From the NCBI GenBank assembly GCA_001247695.2, contig LGRX02035293.1:20002-84001 (forward strand): 64,000 nucleotides of DNA, read 5' to 3'. Numbering within the stretch: position 1 is the first letter of the stretch; the number at the start of each line of letters is the position of its first letter. The notes beneath the pieces were generated by a model, which saw only the letters and a list, made by a program, of their open reading frames with translations, was not told where the DNA came from and did no database searches. The DNA comes from Cymbomonas tetramitiformis. Taxonomy: Eukaryota; Chlorophyta; Pyramimonadophyceae; Pyramimonadales; Pyramimonadaceae. A program made the position numbers and the translations under genes. Of the stretch, positions 1-11,493 are shown piece by piece.

Positions 1-1538
1 CGACTGATATGGAAAGTGTTCAGAAGATTCGTGCTCTTTTCCCCAAACTTATTTCGCATTTCGGTATGGATAAGGTTTGGAATATGGACGAGACAGGCTT
101 GTATTGGCGTAGGTTGCCCACCAGGAGCCTTAGGAAAAAGAAACGCTCAGGAAGAAAACTTTCAAAGGATCGAATAACAGTCAGTATTTACACTCGCGCT
201 GATGGTCAGAAGGGTAAATTGCATGTGATTGCTAGCGCCGCGAAACCTCGAGCATTTGGCCGCACCTGGAAGCCTGCAGACATCGGCGTTCATTACACGT
301 CGAACGCAAAGGCGTGGCAAAATCAGATCAGTTTCGAGGACTCTTTGCGCGAGTTTCACTTGATGAATTGTCAGGATGCGTCTCAGGAGTACATGTTGAC
401 TTGTGACAATGCCTCGTCACACAACGACGCACAGCCACTGCCGACCTGGATGCGTGAGTTAGGTGCCAAGGGGTACAAGTATAAGGGCAACTTGCTCTTA
501 GTATTTTTCGAGCCCAATGCCACAGCGAAAACACAGCCCGCTGACCAAGGCATCATCGCAGCAATGAAAGTGTATTATAGGGGCAGGCTATCGCACTTCA
601 TAGTTGCAGAGGTTCAATCTGTTCTCGACGCTGGTGCTAACGCTAGGGCTGACAAAATACGTGTCAACGTGCGGCAAGCCCTCATCTGGTTGAAGCATTC
701 ATGGGATAGCGTTTCCGAAACAACAGTCCGCAACTGCTGGATGAAAAGTGGGATCCTCCCAATTTTGGAAAGTCACGATCAGGAGCAGGAGGGAAGGTAC
801 CATATGGGACACAGGGAAAGGAAACCCACACATTACGTGGTTGGTAACACGATGTTGCCCGTGGAGTGTGAGGGTGCAATGGCGGAGCTGCAGCTGTTGA
901 TGGGTCAGATGGGCCTGGAGAGTTCGGACACGGAGACGGCAGAGGAGTTTGTGCTTGACTCGGATGAGGTTGTGATTGAGGAACAGAAGGAGGTGAGCAC
1001 GATTGTGGCAGAAGTGCTTCAAACTGAACCTGAGGAGCTTATGTCTTCTGCCGAGGAGGAGACAGAAGATCAGCGTGACAGTGGTGAAAGTGACCCTGAG
1101 TTGATAGTCCCTTCCTTGAAGCGGGCTAGGGAGATGGCCCAACAATTGGAACTATTCACCCAGGAGAATGTAAAGCAACTTGGGGTACAGTCAGCAGAGA
1201 CAGTAAGTTGGTTGTCTTGGCAACTGACAAAGATGTTGGTGTCAGATGGGGCAAGGCAAACCAAGGTGGACAACTTTTTTTCTCCAGCAGCTGCAGGTGA
1301 ACCAAGTGCTGCAGGAAGTGAGGGAAGCCCGAGGGACAGTGACTGGGAGGGGGAAGGGGTCAGTGACCTGGAGGAGGATCTGCAGGACAGCTTGGTTTCG
1401 GTGGTTCCTGAGACCCAAGACAGTGTCCCACAGTGGCCTGCAGGAGCACCACACCAGGGTGACGGTGCCAGGTTGATGGAGGAAGAGACTGAGGATCTGG
1501 TTGATTTTGATGAGGAGGATGCTGATCACATGGAATAA
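1..1538 (+). CDS. pogo/Tigger-type DDE transposase, 5' end cut by window
   Basis: The protein catalyses cut-and-paste transposition in the nucleus. The frame is open from the window edge; the first in-frame ATG is at 9, but the N-terminal helix-turn-helix DNA-binding part expected in this family is missing, so the true start lies outside. Three catalytic motifs are visible: NMDETGLYW near residue 26, TCDNASSHND near residue 130, and PNATAKTQPADQG near residue 170. These match the DDE_1 signature of Tigger/jerky/pogo proteins. The spacing between the second and third aspartates is about 45 residues, longer than usual because of a lysine/tyrosine-rich insert. The C-terminal half is strongly acidic and resembles no catalytic domain. 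It ends at TAA 1536-1538. No internal stops suggest a young or domesticated copy. No terminal inverted repeat was found downstream. Family call is secure; activity is not. Confidence 0.85.
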   Translation, partial: TDMESVQKIRALFPKLISHFGMDKVWNMDETGLYWRRLPTRSLRKKKRSGRKLSKDRITVSIYTRADGQKGKLHVIASAAKPRAFGRTWKPADIGVHYTSNAKAWQNQISFEDSLREFHLMNCQDASQEYMLTCDNASSHNDAQPLPTWMRELGAKGYKYKGNLLLVFFEPNATAKTQPADQGIIAAMKVYYRGRLSHFIVAEVQSVLDAGANARADKIRVNVRQALIWLKHSWDSVSETTVRNCWMKSGILPILESHDQEQEGRYHMGHRERKPTHYVVGNTMLPVECEGAMAELQLLMGQMGLESSDTETAEEFVLDSDEVVIEEQKEVSTIVAEVLQTEPEELMSSAEEETEDQRDSGESDPELIVPSLKRAREMAQQLELFTQENVKQLGVQSAETVSWLSWQLTKMLVSDGARQTKVDNFFSPAAAGEPSAAGSEGSPRDSDWEGEGVSDLEEDLQDSLVSVVPETQDSVPQWPAGAPHQGDGARLMEEETEDLVDFDEEDADHME

Positions 1539-1789
1539 TTAGATGTATACATATTTTGTAAGCAATTACCGCTTCGGATATTTTGTAAGCAATTACTGCT
1601 CAATTCAAAATTGAATGCCATATGAATACATAACCCTGCTGTAGTGAATGTGCATTCACAACATTCTTAAAAACCGTGGCATGGTGTTTATTTCATTCCG
1701 TTGCTATAGAGAATACTATAGAATCTGGGCCTTCCTTGTTCCTGCCCGACCTGCCCGTGACGAGATGAGTAAAAGTACTGTAGGGCTAC

Positions 1790-1886
1790 ATATCACCGGA
1801 ATATTACATCTCACCGCGTTATCACATCTCACAGGAATATTACATCTCACCGCGTTACTGCATCTCACCGCGATATTACATCAATT
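1790..1886. repeat. minisatellite with core ACATCTCACCGC
   Basis: About five short units containing ACATCTCAC(C/A)G separated by TTA-rich linkers. The same core recurs as a longer array at 32280-32530 inside a hAT element. No coding role is seen. Confidence 0.75.
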
Positions 1887-1890
1887 GAAT

Positions 1891-2602
1891 GCTATATACG
1901 AGCCGTAAATAATAGGGTATCTTGACCGTGAATAACTTTTGAGTCACGAGGTCTTTTGGAATGAAACTTTGCATACATAAAGGTTTTTATAGACGAACAC
2001 AACGATATATTGTTCGTTGTGATAGGATAAGTGAAACCCAAAATCTGATACCCATATCTTGTGGCTATATACGAGCCGTAAATAATAGGGTATCTTGACC
2101 GTGAATAACTTTTGAGTCACGAGGTCTTTTCGAATGAAACTTTGCATACATAAAGGTCTTTTATAGACGAACACACCGATATATTGTTCGTTGTGATAGG
2201 ATAAGTGAAACCCAAAATCTGATACCCATTTCTTGTGGCTATATACGAGCCGTAAATAATAGGGTATCTTGACCGTGAATAACTTTTGAGTCACGAGGTC
2301 TTTCCGAATGAAACTTTGCATACATAAAGGGCTTTTATAGACGAACACAACGATATATTGTTTGTTGTGATAGCATAAGTGAAACCCAAAATCTGATACC
2401 CATTTCTTGTGGCTATATACGAGCCGTAAATAATAGGGTATCTTGACCGTGAATAACTTTTGAGTCACGAGGTCTTTTCCGAATGAAACTTTGCATACAT
2501 AAAGGGCTTTTATAGACGAACACAACGATATATTGTTTGTTGTGATAGCATAAGTGAAACCCAAAATCTGATACCCATTTCTTGTGGCTATATACGAGCC
2601 GT
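1891..2602. repeat. tandem repeat, four copies of a 173-175 bp unit
   Basis: Units start at 1891, 2064, 2238 and 2412, each with GCTATATACGAGCC; a truncated fifth begins at 2587. Copies are nearly identical and differ mainly by single-base indels in a T-run. A minus-strand frame stays open through the array but only reflects the repeat. Confidence 0.95.
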
Positions 2603-2880
2603 GGCTGTTTAGTTCAATGCCCAAAGTAATAAACTATTACATCACCGATTAAACTAATAATTTATTAGTTCAGTGCACTGAACTAATAAATATTAGTTCA
2701 ATGACTGAACTAATAGATTATTAGTTCAATGATTAAACTAATAAATTATTAGTTTAATCATTGAACTAATACATATTAGTTCAATGACTGAACTAATAAT
2801 TTATTAGTTTAATCACTCAACTAATACTAGCACTGAACTAATACCAATCTCTTACATCGAACGTATTAGTTCAGTGATGC
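2603..2880. repeat. chain of AT-rich palindromes
   Basis: The motif TATTAGTTCA and its reverse complement alternate many times, for example TGAACTAATA next to TATTAGTTCA. This gives a series of near-perfect palindromes able to form cruciforms. It could be the end of a MITE or a stalled-replication expansion. No gene is present. Confidence 0.85.
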
Positions 2881-3489
2881 ATGCACTGTACTGAGCTCGT
2901 AGCTGTAGCTCGAAGGATGTCATGGTCAGTCTCAGGCTCACGCCCCCATACTTAAGGGTGGCGAGACGGCTGGTGCTGGTGGTAGCAGTGTGGTTGCTAA
3001 TAAGGATTTGAAACTGGTGGTAGCTACCACTGTATACACGTCGGATTTCGTGGGCACTGGACGCGAGCCCTTATGCTTTAGTTTGTTGTTAAGAGACACA
3101 CCGTAGAGATTCGTAACATACTCACCGTAGAGATTCGTGGAGATTCTTGCGCGGTCTGAGTGGAGAACCATTAGGACTTCGTTCGCAACTTTTTAAAGCA
3201 TCAGGGGACACCTTTTATTTCAAAAGACAACTACTGTACAAGCTATTGGCAAGTCTTCCGAAAACTTGCATTCTCGCTTCGGTGCGTATCGTATACTGTT
3301 TTTGAGTGCACGACAAACAACCACTGAGACCATAAATGCTGGGACTAAGCTGAGCCACTCTGTCCAACCTTCTGAGTGAAACAAATGTTCGCGCATAGAT
3401 ATTTTCCACACTTTGGTTTCTTTTTTGTCCCCTCACACACGAGCGTCAAAGATGTAGACGACTGACTGAGATGGCTTTGCCTTACAGAC
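2881..3489. other. gene-free spacer upstream of the 3490 gene
   Basis: No coding sequence is supported here. It should contain the promoter and 5' leader of the following gene, but no TATA box or other element could be assigned with confidence. Confidence 0.5.
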
Positions 3490-6400
3490 ATGGCGCAGCG
3501 AGACAACGTTTTACACGGGCTGCACAGCCCCCCTTCAACGTGCGAGATAGAGTCCCTCGATTTGTATGCCAGTCTCGAGCAGAAAACGCAGCAACTAGGG
3601 TCTTCGGTGCTTAAAGCGTACTTTGAGGACGCCCATGCTCGAACTAGGGGCGCTCTTAATGGGCTATTGCCGCTGGAAGAAGATTGGGAAGGGCCACGGG
3701 AACCCTTCTTATGGGCTCTCGGAAGCGTAGCGCACTTTTACGAAACTATGGTGCTTCGTATTGTTGAGCCAACATGCCTTCCGCCTTTGCTAAAGAACCT
3801 GAGCGACGAGCAGTGCGCCGCACTCTTCGGCTCGTCCACAGCGTGTCCCGAAAGCCGCTGGGCCGAGCTGAAGACGTTGAGCGACGAACTCCCGAGTGTC
3901 TCCGACATGTTGAAGTACCTCGAGCGCACTACTGTTATGCTGGTGGAGCGTGTGAGCGGAAGAGCCGGCGCGATGCTCTCTCCTGCCGAAACCTATTTGT
4001 ACATGTATGGCGTGCTGCACGAGCACTGGAACGTGGAGCAGTTAATCCAAATTCGACAGAAACTGCGATTGCCTGCGCCACCACCATACAGGCCGGTCGG
4101 AACCGTGCCCTACAACGCTTGCGGCGAATCTTTCAGCTTTACAGCCACCGCATACGCCTCATCCCTCACCGAGGAATTCCCGATAGACGAAGCTAAAAGC
4201 GGCCAAGAGGGCCGCCCTGCTTGGGACCCGGTGTGTATTCCGGCGGGGAGCTATTTCCTCGGAGCTCGCCGAGACGCCCCCTGGGCATTCGACGCGGAGA
4301 AGTGCGGGCACACAGTGCAAGTCCCGCGCTTCGACTTGGGGCGCACCTGCGTGACGAACGAGCAGTTCGCGCGCTTCATCGAGGCGCGTGGGTACCAGCG
4401 ACGGGAGTTCTGGGACCACGAGGGCTGGAAGTGGCTCAGTGCGGCGAGTAAGATCCAGAAGCGCATCGCCCCTCTATATTGGGTGCCGCTGACGAACGAT
4501 GGGAACTCACCTCGCGCACCAGCACCGCGCAACGCCCTTTCGAGCCGCTGGGCGACGGTGCGATTCGACAAGATGGTTCCCCTCGATCCCGGTGCACCCG
4601 TCGTACACGTGTCCTGGTATGAGGCTTCCGCGTACTGCTGTTGGGCCGGGAAGCGCCTTCCCACGGAGGCCGAATGGGAAATAGCGGCGGCTACAGAGCC
4701 TCTTAACGGCGACCGCACTCGCTATGACGGCCTCGAAGGCACGAGGCTCTATCCATGGGGTGAGGACCCCCCCACCCCGGACCGCTGCAACCTTGATGCG
4801 TTCCGCGCTGGCCCTGTCGACGTGGCGGCGTTCCCAGAAACAGGGACTTCAGGCTGGGGCTGCCTGAACATGCTTGGGAACGTGTGGGAGTGGACCTCCA
4901 CAACGTTTTACCCCTATCCCGGCTTCAAGCTAGACTACCCATTCCGGGAGAACTCTGCGCCAACTTTTGGGTGTCGCAAGGTGGCGAAAGGCGGCTGCTT
5001 TCTCACCTCTGCGCCCGTCGCCCGGGTCCGGTACCGGCACTCCTTCCGGCCCGAGGACGACGCCGGGTACGCCGGCTTCCGGGCGGTCGGCTCTGGTGCG
5101 CGGACCATCCTGCTGCTGAGCAAGCTCGGGGCCGGCACTGGCAACGACACCACTGCGCAGCGCTTCGCGAACCTCTTTGAGGCCCGCGGGTTCCACGTCG
5201 TCAAGCGCAGTGCCGGGCCATTCCCGAGCTCAACTTCGAGCGCGCGGGCGGAGGTGGAAGCGATCAACCCGGCTGTAATCGTCGCTATCCACACCTTCCA
5301 CAGTGCAGCAAAGGTGGGCCCCTTCCCGTGTGAGTTGTGTTCAGCCCTGTTTCGCTATTGGGCTCAGACAGTCACCCAACACGTGTGAATTTCAACCTAA
5401 GTTTGTAAGAGAACGCTCCTGCGAGTTGGAGGTGTGGTTGGGTTCCATGTCTGACAGGCCCCTACTGCTTTTCTTTTTCCGTCTCTTTTCCTGGGGGTTG
5501 CTAGCATCCCTCGAGCATGTGTCTCTACACTTAGTAGGAACATGCACGAACACCAGTCACAGTGACATCCAGGTGCCAATATTGTGCCGTGCAACTCCCC
5601 CGGGATGCCAGTTCAAACAGTGTATCAGATATTTCTTTTCGAACATCGTGCTTGGGAGTGCAGAACGAGAACTAACGCTGACCTTAGGGCTGTACTAAGG
5701 GATCTGTTCGGTGCTTTATCTCTCTGGTTTACTCGAAAGCTGGGGTGGTGCCACAACGGGATGCGCTTCGGGGTTCACAAAATCGACTCACTGAACCAGA
5801 CACCTACCCACAATTTTCATCCGAGTGTGTGAATCTTTTGTCCTCAAACCACTTGTCACATAGTATTGTATATTCCTAGGGAAATAATACATACTCTTAA
5901 GCAACGGCACACAGGTGGCATATGATGGCTGCCCGCCACTGATCACGGTTCTCGGCGGCACCGATATGAACACCGACGTGGACCGCTCTGCCTCACATCT
6001 CTCTCGCATCCAAGAAGTGTTCCGCCGCTCCCACACCGTGGTAGCTCTCTCGGAGCCCATGCGGGCGCGCGCGGAGCTCATCATCGACAAGCTCTCCCCG
6101 CGCCCTGCCCTCGTGAATATACCACAAGGGGTCGCAATCCCTCAAGGTATTTCTCCGTGAACTCTTTCAACTCGGCAATGCTTTAGGTAAAAAGGTTCGT
6201 ACGTCAGTCAACAGTGCCCATAGGGATATGCTTTTCTGATTGGGTATTAGTGTCATTTTATCCCTGTGACCGTGAGTATCGCATAATGATAATATGCAGT
6301 GCTGAATGTATCTGTATCTGTATATGTTCACTTTATTTGTCACAAGAAACGGTTGTCGGCAATGAACGCCTCCGAGGGATCCCTGTTCCCCCCCCCAGGA

Positions 6401-7589
6401 CTCTTCTGCGATTCTTGCTCAATTGCACAACGAAAAGGGTTATCCAGGGCTCGCCACCCAGTGACTCGATCCGTCACACAAATCACACATTTGGCGAACC
6501 CTCTTGCAACACTGCCCAGCATTGAGCCCTCCGCAGCATGTCCGTGCTTGCCAAGGTCAACGCGCTCGCTTCTCTGAGCTCACTGGTGTAGGTTGATAAA
6601 GCATGTGCGGAACGATTGGATCACAGGGTGGCCACTGCCAAAGTGGGCATCCATCGAGGTCGATCAGTTGCATGCCCTACGAATACAGTTCCCTGGAGCA
6701 AAGATCTGCTTGCTGGTAGCTGGGCTTCGACCAGTGAAGGATGTGTTGTTTCTGGTCGACTACTTTGATACCCTGAGCAAGGCACAGGCTGTATCAGAAG
6801 GCTCATCCAGGGCGACAAAGTACTTTTTGGTCCTTATTGGGCCGGTTATGGAGGAAGAGTATGGGGACATGGTCAACGCACGTCTCCAGCAGAGCCCTGA
6901 TCAAGTGGCGCAGTACCTTGGCACTTTCAATAGGGACTGGACGCTACAGGTACGTATGTAAGCCAGATTTGCTGTTGACACTTGAACCTCGTTGACACTT
7001 AGATTACTAGCAACGTTGATTTGTTGATGTGAGAACATATAATATTCATTTCATGTTGCGTTTTGCGCTGTGTGGGTGTGAACGGTATCGATGACATGCA
7101 CATATTTAGGCCATGTTGAGAATATGAATGACGGTGTTGACTAAGTACGCATGAAAAGGTATCATGAGAAGATCGAGGGCACTGTAATGAGGACACGTAA
7201 ATGGTTGGGCACTGCAGGCGATGCAAGACTCAGACTGCGTGGTGAACACTTCACTCTCCGAGGGCTGTGCAGGGGCTCTGGTGGAAGCCATGGCACTCGG
7301 GGTGCCGATTCTAGCCCGTGATATACCCGGAAACCGAGCGCTGCTGGAGTCAGGCACGCATGATGTCATCTGTGATTCTGAAGAGAGTAAGGGATGTGGA
7401 GATAGCGCAGCAAGCGTTCTAAACGAGTTACTATTTGAAACTTCAGTGGACTTCCACACGAAGTTCATGAAAGTCTGCAATGATCAGAGCTTTCGTGACA
7501 AAGTTGTGGGAGCTGGGAAAATGTTGGCGTCTGCGCTAAGTACCTTGGAGAAAAATAGGTGGGACTTGGTATTACATTCTGCATTTTGA
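3490..7589 (+). CDS. EgtB/SenA-like synthase fused to GLT1D1/SenB-like glycosyltransferase, 4 exons
   Basis: Exons 3490-5313, 5915-6146, 6627-6949 and 7218-7589 join with phases 0, 1 and 0 and GT-AG borders, giving 916 residues. Residues 20-190 form a DinB-like domain with H82 and an H177-x3-N181-x-E183 motif where EgtB proteins have H-x3-H-x-E. Residues 244-535 are an FGE-sulfatase domain (VTNEQFARF, RLPTEAEWE, GNVWEW, GGCF, GFRAVG). Residues 539-916 are a GT4 glycosyltransferase: GTGNDTTAQR, GGTDMNTD, AGLRPVKD, and the E808-x7-E816 motif. In this family EgtB makes the C-S bond of ergothioneine; bacterial SenA makes the C-Se bond of selenoneine and SenB, a glycosyltransferase, makes the selenosugar donor. 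GLT1D1 is the animal relative of the C-terminal half. The fusion suggests both steps in one cytosolic protein, but the chemistry is inferred. A further 3' exon after AAATAG 7559 cannot be excluded. Confidence 0.85.
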
Positions 7590-9970
7590 TCTGCTATTGT
7601 TTTTCGGTGATGAGTTGCATTGCTCTGAGAGAGAGAGAATATACATATAACATTACATATTACACATTATACATTCATATAACATTACATATTACATCAA
7701 TGTGGTCAACAAAGGGATACTTCTGTGGGCATATTGAGTGCAGCATCAGTGCAGCATGCAAGGCCAGCAACGATTCCAAACAGGGATACGTGCGTGCCAA
7801 CGAAGATAACACACACACACACATAAGTGGGTTACACAAGAGCAAGCAAACTCAAGCACGTGTCAGCCCTTCGGGATGTGGGCTCACTGCATAGTGATGC
7901 ATTACATTATCACGCGATGTGTGCGCTCAATGTTCTGTTTTGATGCCATTCATTTGCTATTGTTTGCACACACCGCGCGCATCTTTCTTTCAAAACTATG
8001 TGAATTTTAGCATCATAGAAATTGACAAGTATCAAGAAGAAATCTCTGGTGTGTTATTTCTCTGAAGGCTTTCGAATTTCGGTAGAACGTTAATGTAGTA
8101 CCCGTAGTATATAGGGAAACCCCGATATTTCCTAGGCGCGGGTGCGCATAAAGTAGATGTTGTACGATGGTCAGGGGTTGACAAGAGCGCAAACGAATAC
8201 TCAGTTAGCGGCACAAAGGCTAGCATGCTACCAATTTTGTCACGCTGGAATGTGTGGTGCTTACGGTGCTTGCGAATATGTGCTGCAAACGTGCATGGAG
8301 TTCGTGTTGCCAATGTTTTATCTTATTACGATTGTTGCTTTCGGGGATTTTGTTGCATGCGACAAATTGTCATCTTCGGAGGAGTTGTGTTGCACACGCG
8401 ACTCGAGACCCTAGCGGGTCCATTTTGCTGCAAGCACTTCGATTGGCTTGTCGACTCTATGATGGTAAAATATCATTAGGGTTTTTCAAATTTCATTTCA
8501 TTTTCTAAAACCCTAAAACCCTAAAAGTAAAATTTCCTCCGACCATCCTGCATTGACAGAAGTCGTGCACCGTTGGGCGGGAGTAGTACTCTGGTCGGAG
8601 ACGAAATGAATAAATGTCATATATGAAAATTGGTCGCAGCTGTCCGCCCCCGACCAGAGTACTAATGTTGTCAAACGGTCGTGCTTAACTTCCCGACTAT
8701 ATCAACTGTCGTCCCCGACCGGAATGCTCGCTAATCTCTCCCAACGGGTGGTTGAACTCCGTGCTTCGCGGTGAAAGTGATTTCACCGTGATAGAGTCGA
8801 CTCTGTATACGAGCCAATCGTGGTACTTGAAATGTCCTTCTCGATTAGAGGAATGCGTTCCTGCTCTTTGCAGGCTGGTTTGAGTGTGGGGGAATAGTTT
8901 CTTCTTGTACGTTCCGAGGGCTTTGTCTTACCCATCGACATAAATGTGTTTATCATCATTAAACGTCGCATAGATCATATGCATGGTTTCGACTGTATAA
9001 ATTGTCAATCATGAATTTCGTAATCACGGGGAACGGCCTCATCGATGGACTCTTTTTTTTGCGGGAATCGAAGTACCATTGTTTATTTTAGCATGCATGG
9101 CATTTCAAAAGCATGCCATTTATAACAAATAGCAACAATGTTGCAACAAAAAGGAGAGGGCATTCCATCTACAAGTGTGCTTGCACGCATGAGAAAATGG
9201 AAAGTTAAGAATTCGGCACACCTATAAGGAATCGCTGTGGTGGTAACTTTGTGAAATCTCACTGCACTGCGATACGACTAGCAAGACAGATGGGTGTCTG
9301 AAGGTGACAAATTATGATATGCAGTGATGACAATACTCGGCGTGCAGTTTGCGAGACATCTGCACTTTGAATGTGCCGCTTTAGAAACATGTATGGAATA
9401 TGAATGCCGACCAGTCGTGAGTAAACCATTGCAAACTAAGACACATCCACGGTTGTTGAGCTGCTCGCTATGATTATTATTGGTCTTAATTTTCATTTAT
9501 CGTTTCCTGTTGTTCCGTGCCAATTCAATCTCCATCCTTATTGTCGGTCGTGTGCACAGCCTCCTTCCTCCATCACTCACACGCGATATATCACCTTATA
9601 CAAACAACGTCATTTATCCCTTTACAGCTTTGAATGCACGTGATATGAGTGGCGGGATCGGGCACGTGCAAAGCCAAATGGATATCAAATTTCGTCTGAT
9701 GACACACGACGTAACAATCCCTGGTAAACTACATCACAATTTCCCTTGAGCGCCTACTTAGCATTTTGACCGCAAGATATTCATGAATTGTCTGCCACTG
9801 GTGTCACAGGGTATGTTGATAGATACGCCATGTTTCAATACATTTGATGAAGAAATTAATATATTGTATCCGGAGGTACATACGAAACGAGAGAGATCCG
9901 GGTATCGAACCGTATCGAGAGAATCTTAGCTGAACGACTGTGTCATCGGGACATTGGGGAAGTAACTCGG
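7590..9970. other. gene-free spacer with small repeats
   Basis: No coding sequence is supported. It holds short ACATTACATATTAC direct repeats (7640-7695), an (AC)n run near 7808-7822, two CCCTAAAA units near 8507-8526 and an inverted repeat pair at 8586-8662. Short open frames here lack any recognisable domain. Confidence 0.6.
8586..8662. repeat. inverted repeat pair TAGTACTCTGGTCGG
   Basis: TAGTACTCTGGTCGG near 8586 is matched by CCGACCAGAGTACTA near 8648 about 45 bases further on. It may be a small palindromic element; no target duplication was identified. Confidence 0.6.
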
Positions 9971-10159
9971 TATGGCCGAAATGCTAGATCGAGATTGTTC
10001 ACGTTCGGTTAGGGAAGATCGCGTACGAGGCCGAACGTCTGAGACTTATTCAGGAACGATCGTGAGAGACTGCATTATTGAAAAGACAAGAAATCGCAAC
10101 AACCTAGTCAACGAACAGAGATGTCGGTATGCAACACCTAGACATATCTTGAAAGTGTT

Positions 10160-10246
10160 ACGATATATATATATATATATACATGAGGGTATATATATAT
10201 ATATATAGAGTATATGGGTATATATGTATATATATATATATGGGGG
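10160..10246. repeat. TA-rich microsatellite
   Basis: Long TATATA runs interrupted by CATGAGGG, GAGTATATGGG and GTATATG. It lies at the 3' end of the disrupted minus-strand gene described next, whose frame reads into it. Confidence 0.9.
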
Positions 10247-10604
10247 TACCCATGTCCTATCTTGCCCAAGAGCAATGTTCGCCCGCCCTCACACTCAACT
10301 GAGGTAATGTCATACAGTTGACAAAACGCAATGTCGATAGCTAGGATTGCATCTGCTTCGGTACAAACCGAACCCAAAAAAACACCCACGTTCGTGCGAC
10401 GCCATGACTAGCCTCATTTCGCTGAATGCGTATGCGCCCTGGAACATCCATCTGTATTTGAGCTAGATATGTACGTCCACCATTTATACTCATAACACCC
10501 GAAGGATGAAGCTTGCTGCGATGAATAGAAGAACGAATCAACATTTCCCGATTGAGCCGATTCACTGGTACCCAAGAGGGATCTACTTCAGCAATAGACA
10601 CACT

Positions 10605-10778
10605 TGCTGGAAACAGCACGGCAACCACGGGGAGAACGCTCCCGGCGAGATAGAACGAACTCAATAATTGATAACATACGGGAATAAATATTCAGACTGA
10701 CACAAGCAGAGTCGCCGAAGATGACATACCGGAAATGACACGTGACAGTACGAACATGTCACAGTGCCAATTCCAGCA
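10605..10778 (-). repeat. 3' LTR of element E
   Basis: On the minus strand it begins TGCTGGAATTGG and ends TTTCCAGCA, pairing with 12401-12574. Confidence 0.9.
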
Positions 10779-11493
10779 CACCACCTCATCTGAGGTGGCT
10801 CTACAGCTTGTGCAAGTCACCACCCTAGCTACTAGAGTTTACATCTAATGAGAATGTTATAAGTCTAGTGGCTAGCAGATCACAAGTGTAAAGAAACGAA
10901 TAGAGGATGCCGAATAAATACAAACTAGCCGCTCAGCCCACATGAGAAAGATTGCTGAGTCAAATTCCTGCCGGCTAGTGGTCAGCAGCCAGCACCTGTG
11001 CCGCCTGTCTGTTCATGGGGAAGAATGTTTGCAGGATCGGAGCTGCCTGTCGGCTTAGCTTGGGCATTGATTGCGAATTGAAGAAAGGGGTTCAAACTGC
11101 CCGAAGAATTCGACTCACTGAAACCAGCTGTCCGCAAGTGGTCAACACTCTAATCACAAAATAATCACAAAATACATCGGAGAGATCCCCATCCCAGCTA
11201 GTGGTCGAAACACGAGATAAAAGCTATGCCTGTCCGTTTAGAAATCACGATGACCCAGACGAATAACCCTCGTAGGAGCTGCCGCTAGCACCACCAGACC
11301 CAGAGTCGTAGTGGTCTCCAGAACCGTAATCGGAGTGGTCAGCCTCGTCCTCATAAGCACCACCAGAGTCGTGCCCCTCGTGATCGTCGGAGTGATTGTC
11401 GTAGGACGCATCGTCGTAGCCATCGCCCACTGGGTCCACGCGCTCGGAGGAGAGCGAAGCATTCCCAGTAGAAATAAATGTTGGCGGTAAAAA

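Noticed and set aside
1944..2624. 226-codon minus-strand frame across the 174-bp tandem repeats.
   Set aside because: Exists only because the repeat has no stop in that frame and changes length through indels; no domain, no splice signals.
3490..5388. Bacterial contamination as the source of the EgtB-like gene.
   Set aside because: The gene has three phase-consistent GT-AG introns and is embedded in repeat-rich eukaryotic sequence.
8507..8526. Telomere-like CCCTAAAA units.
   Set aside because: Only two units, inside ordinary sequence; could be chance.
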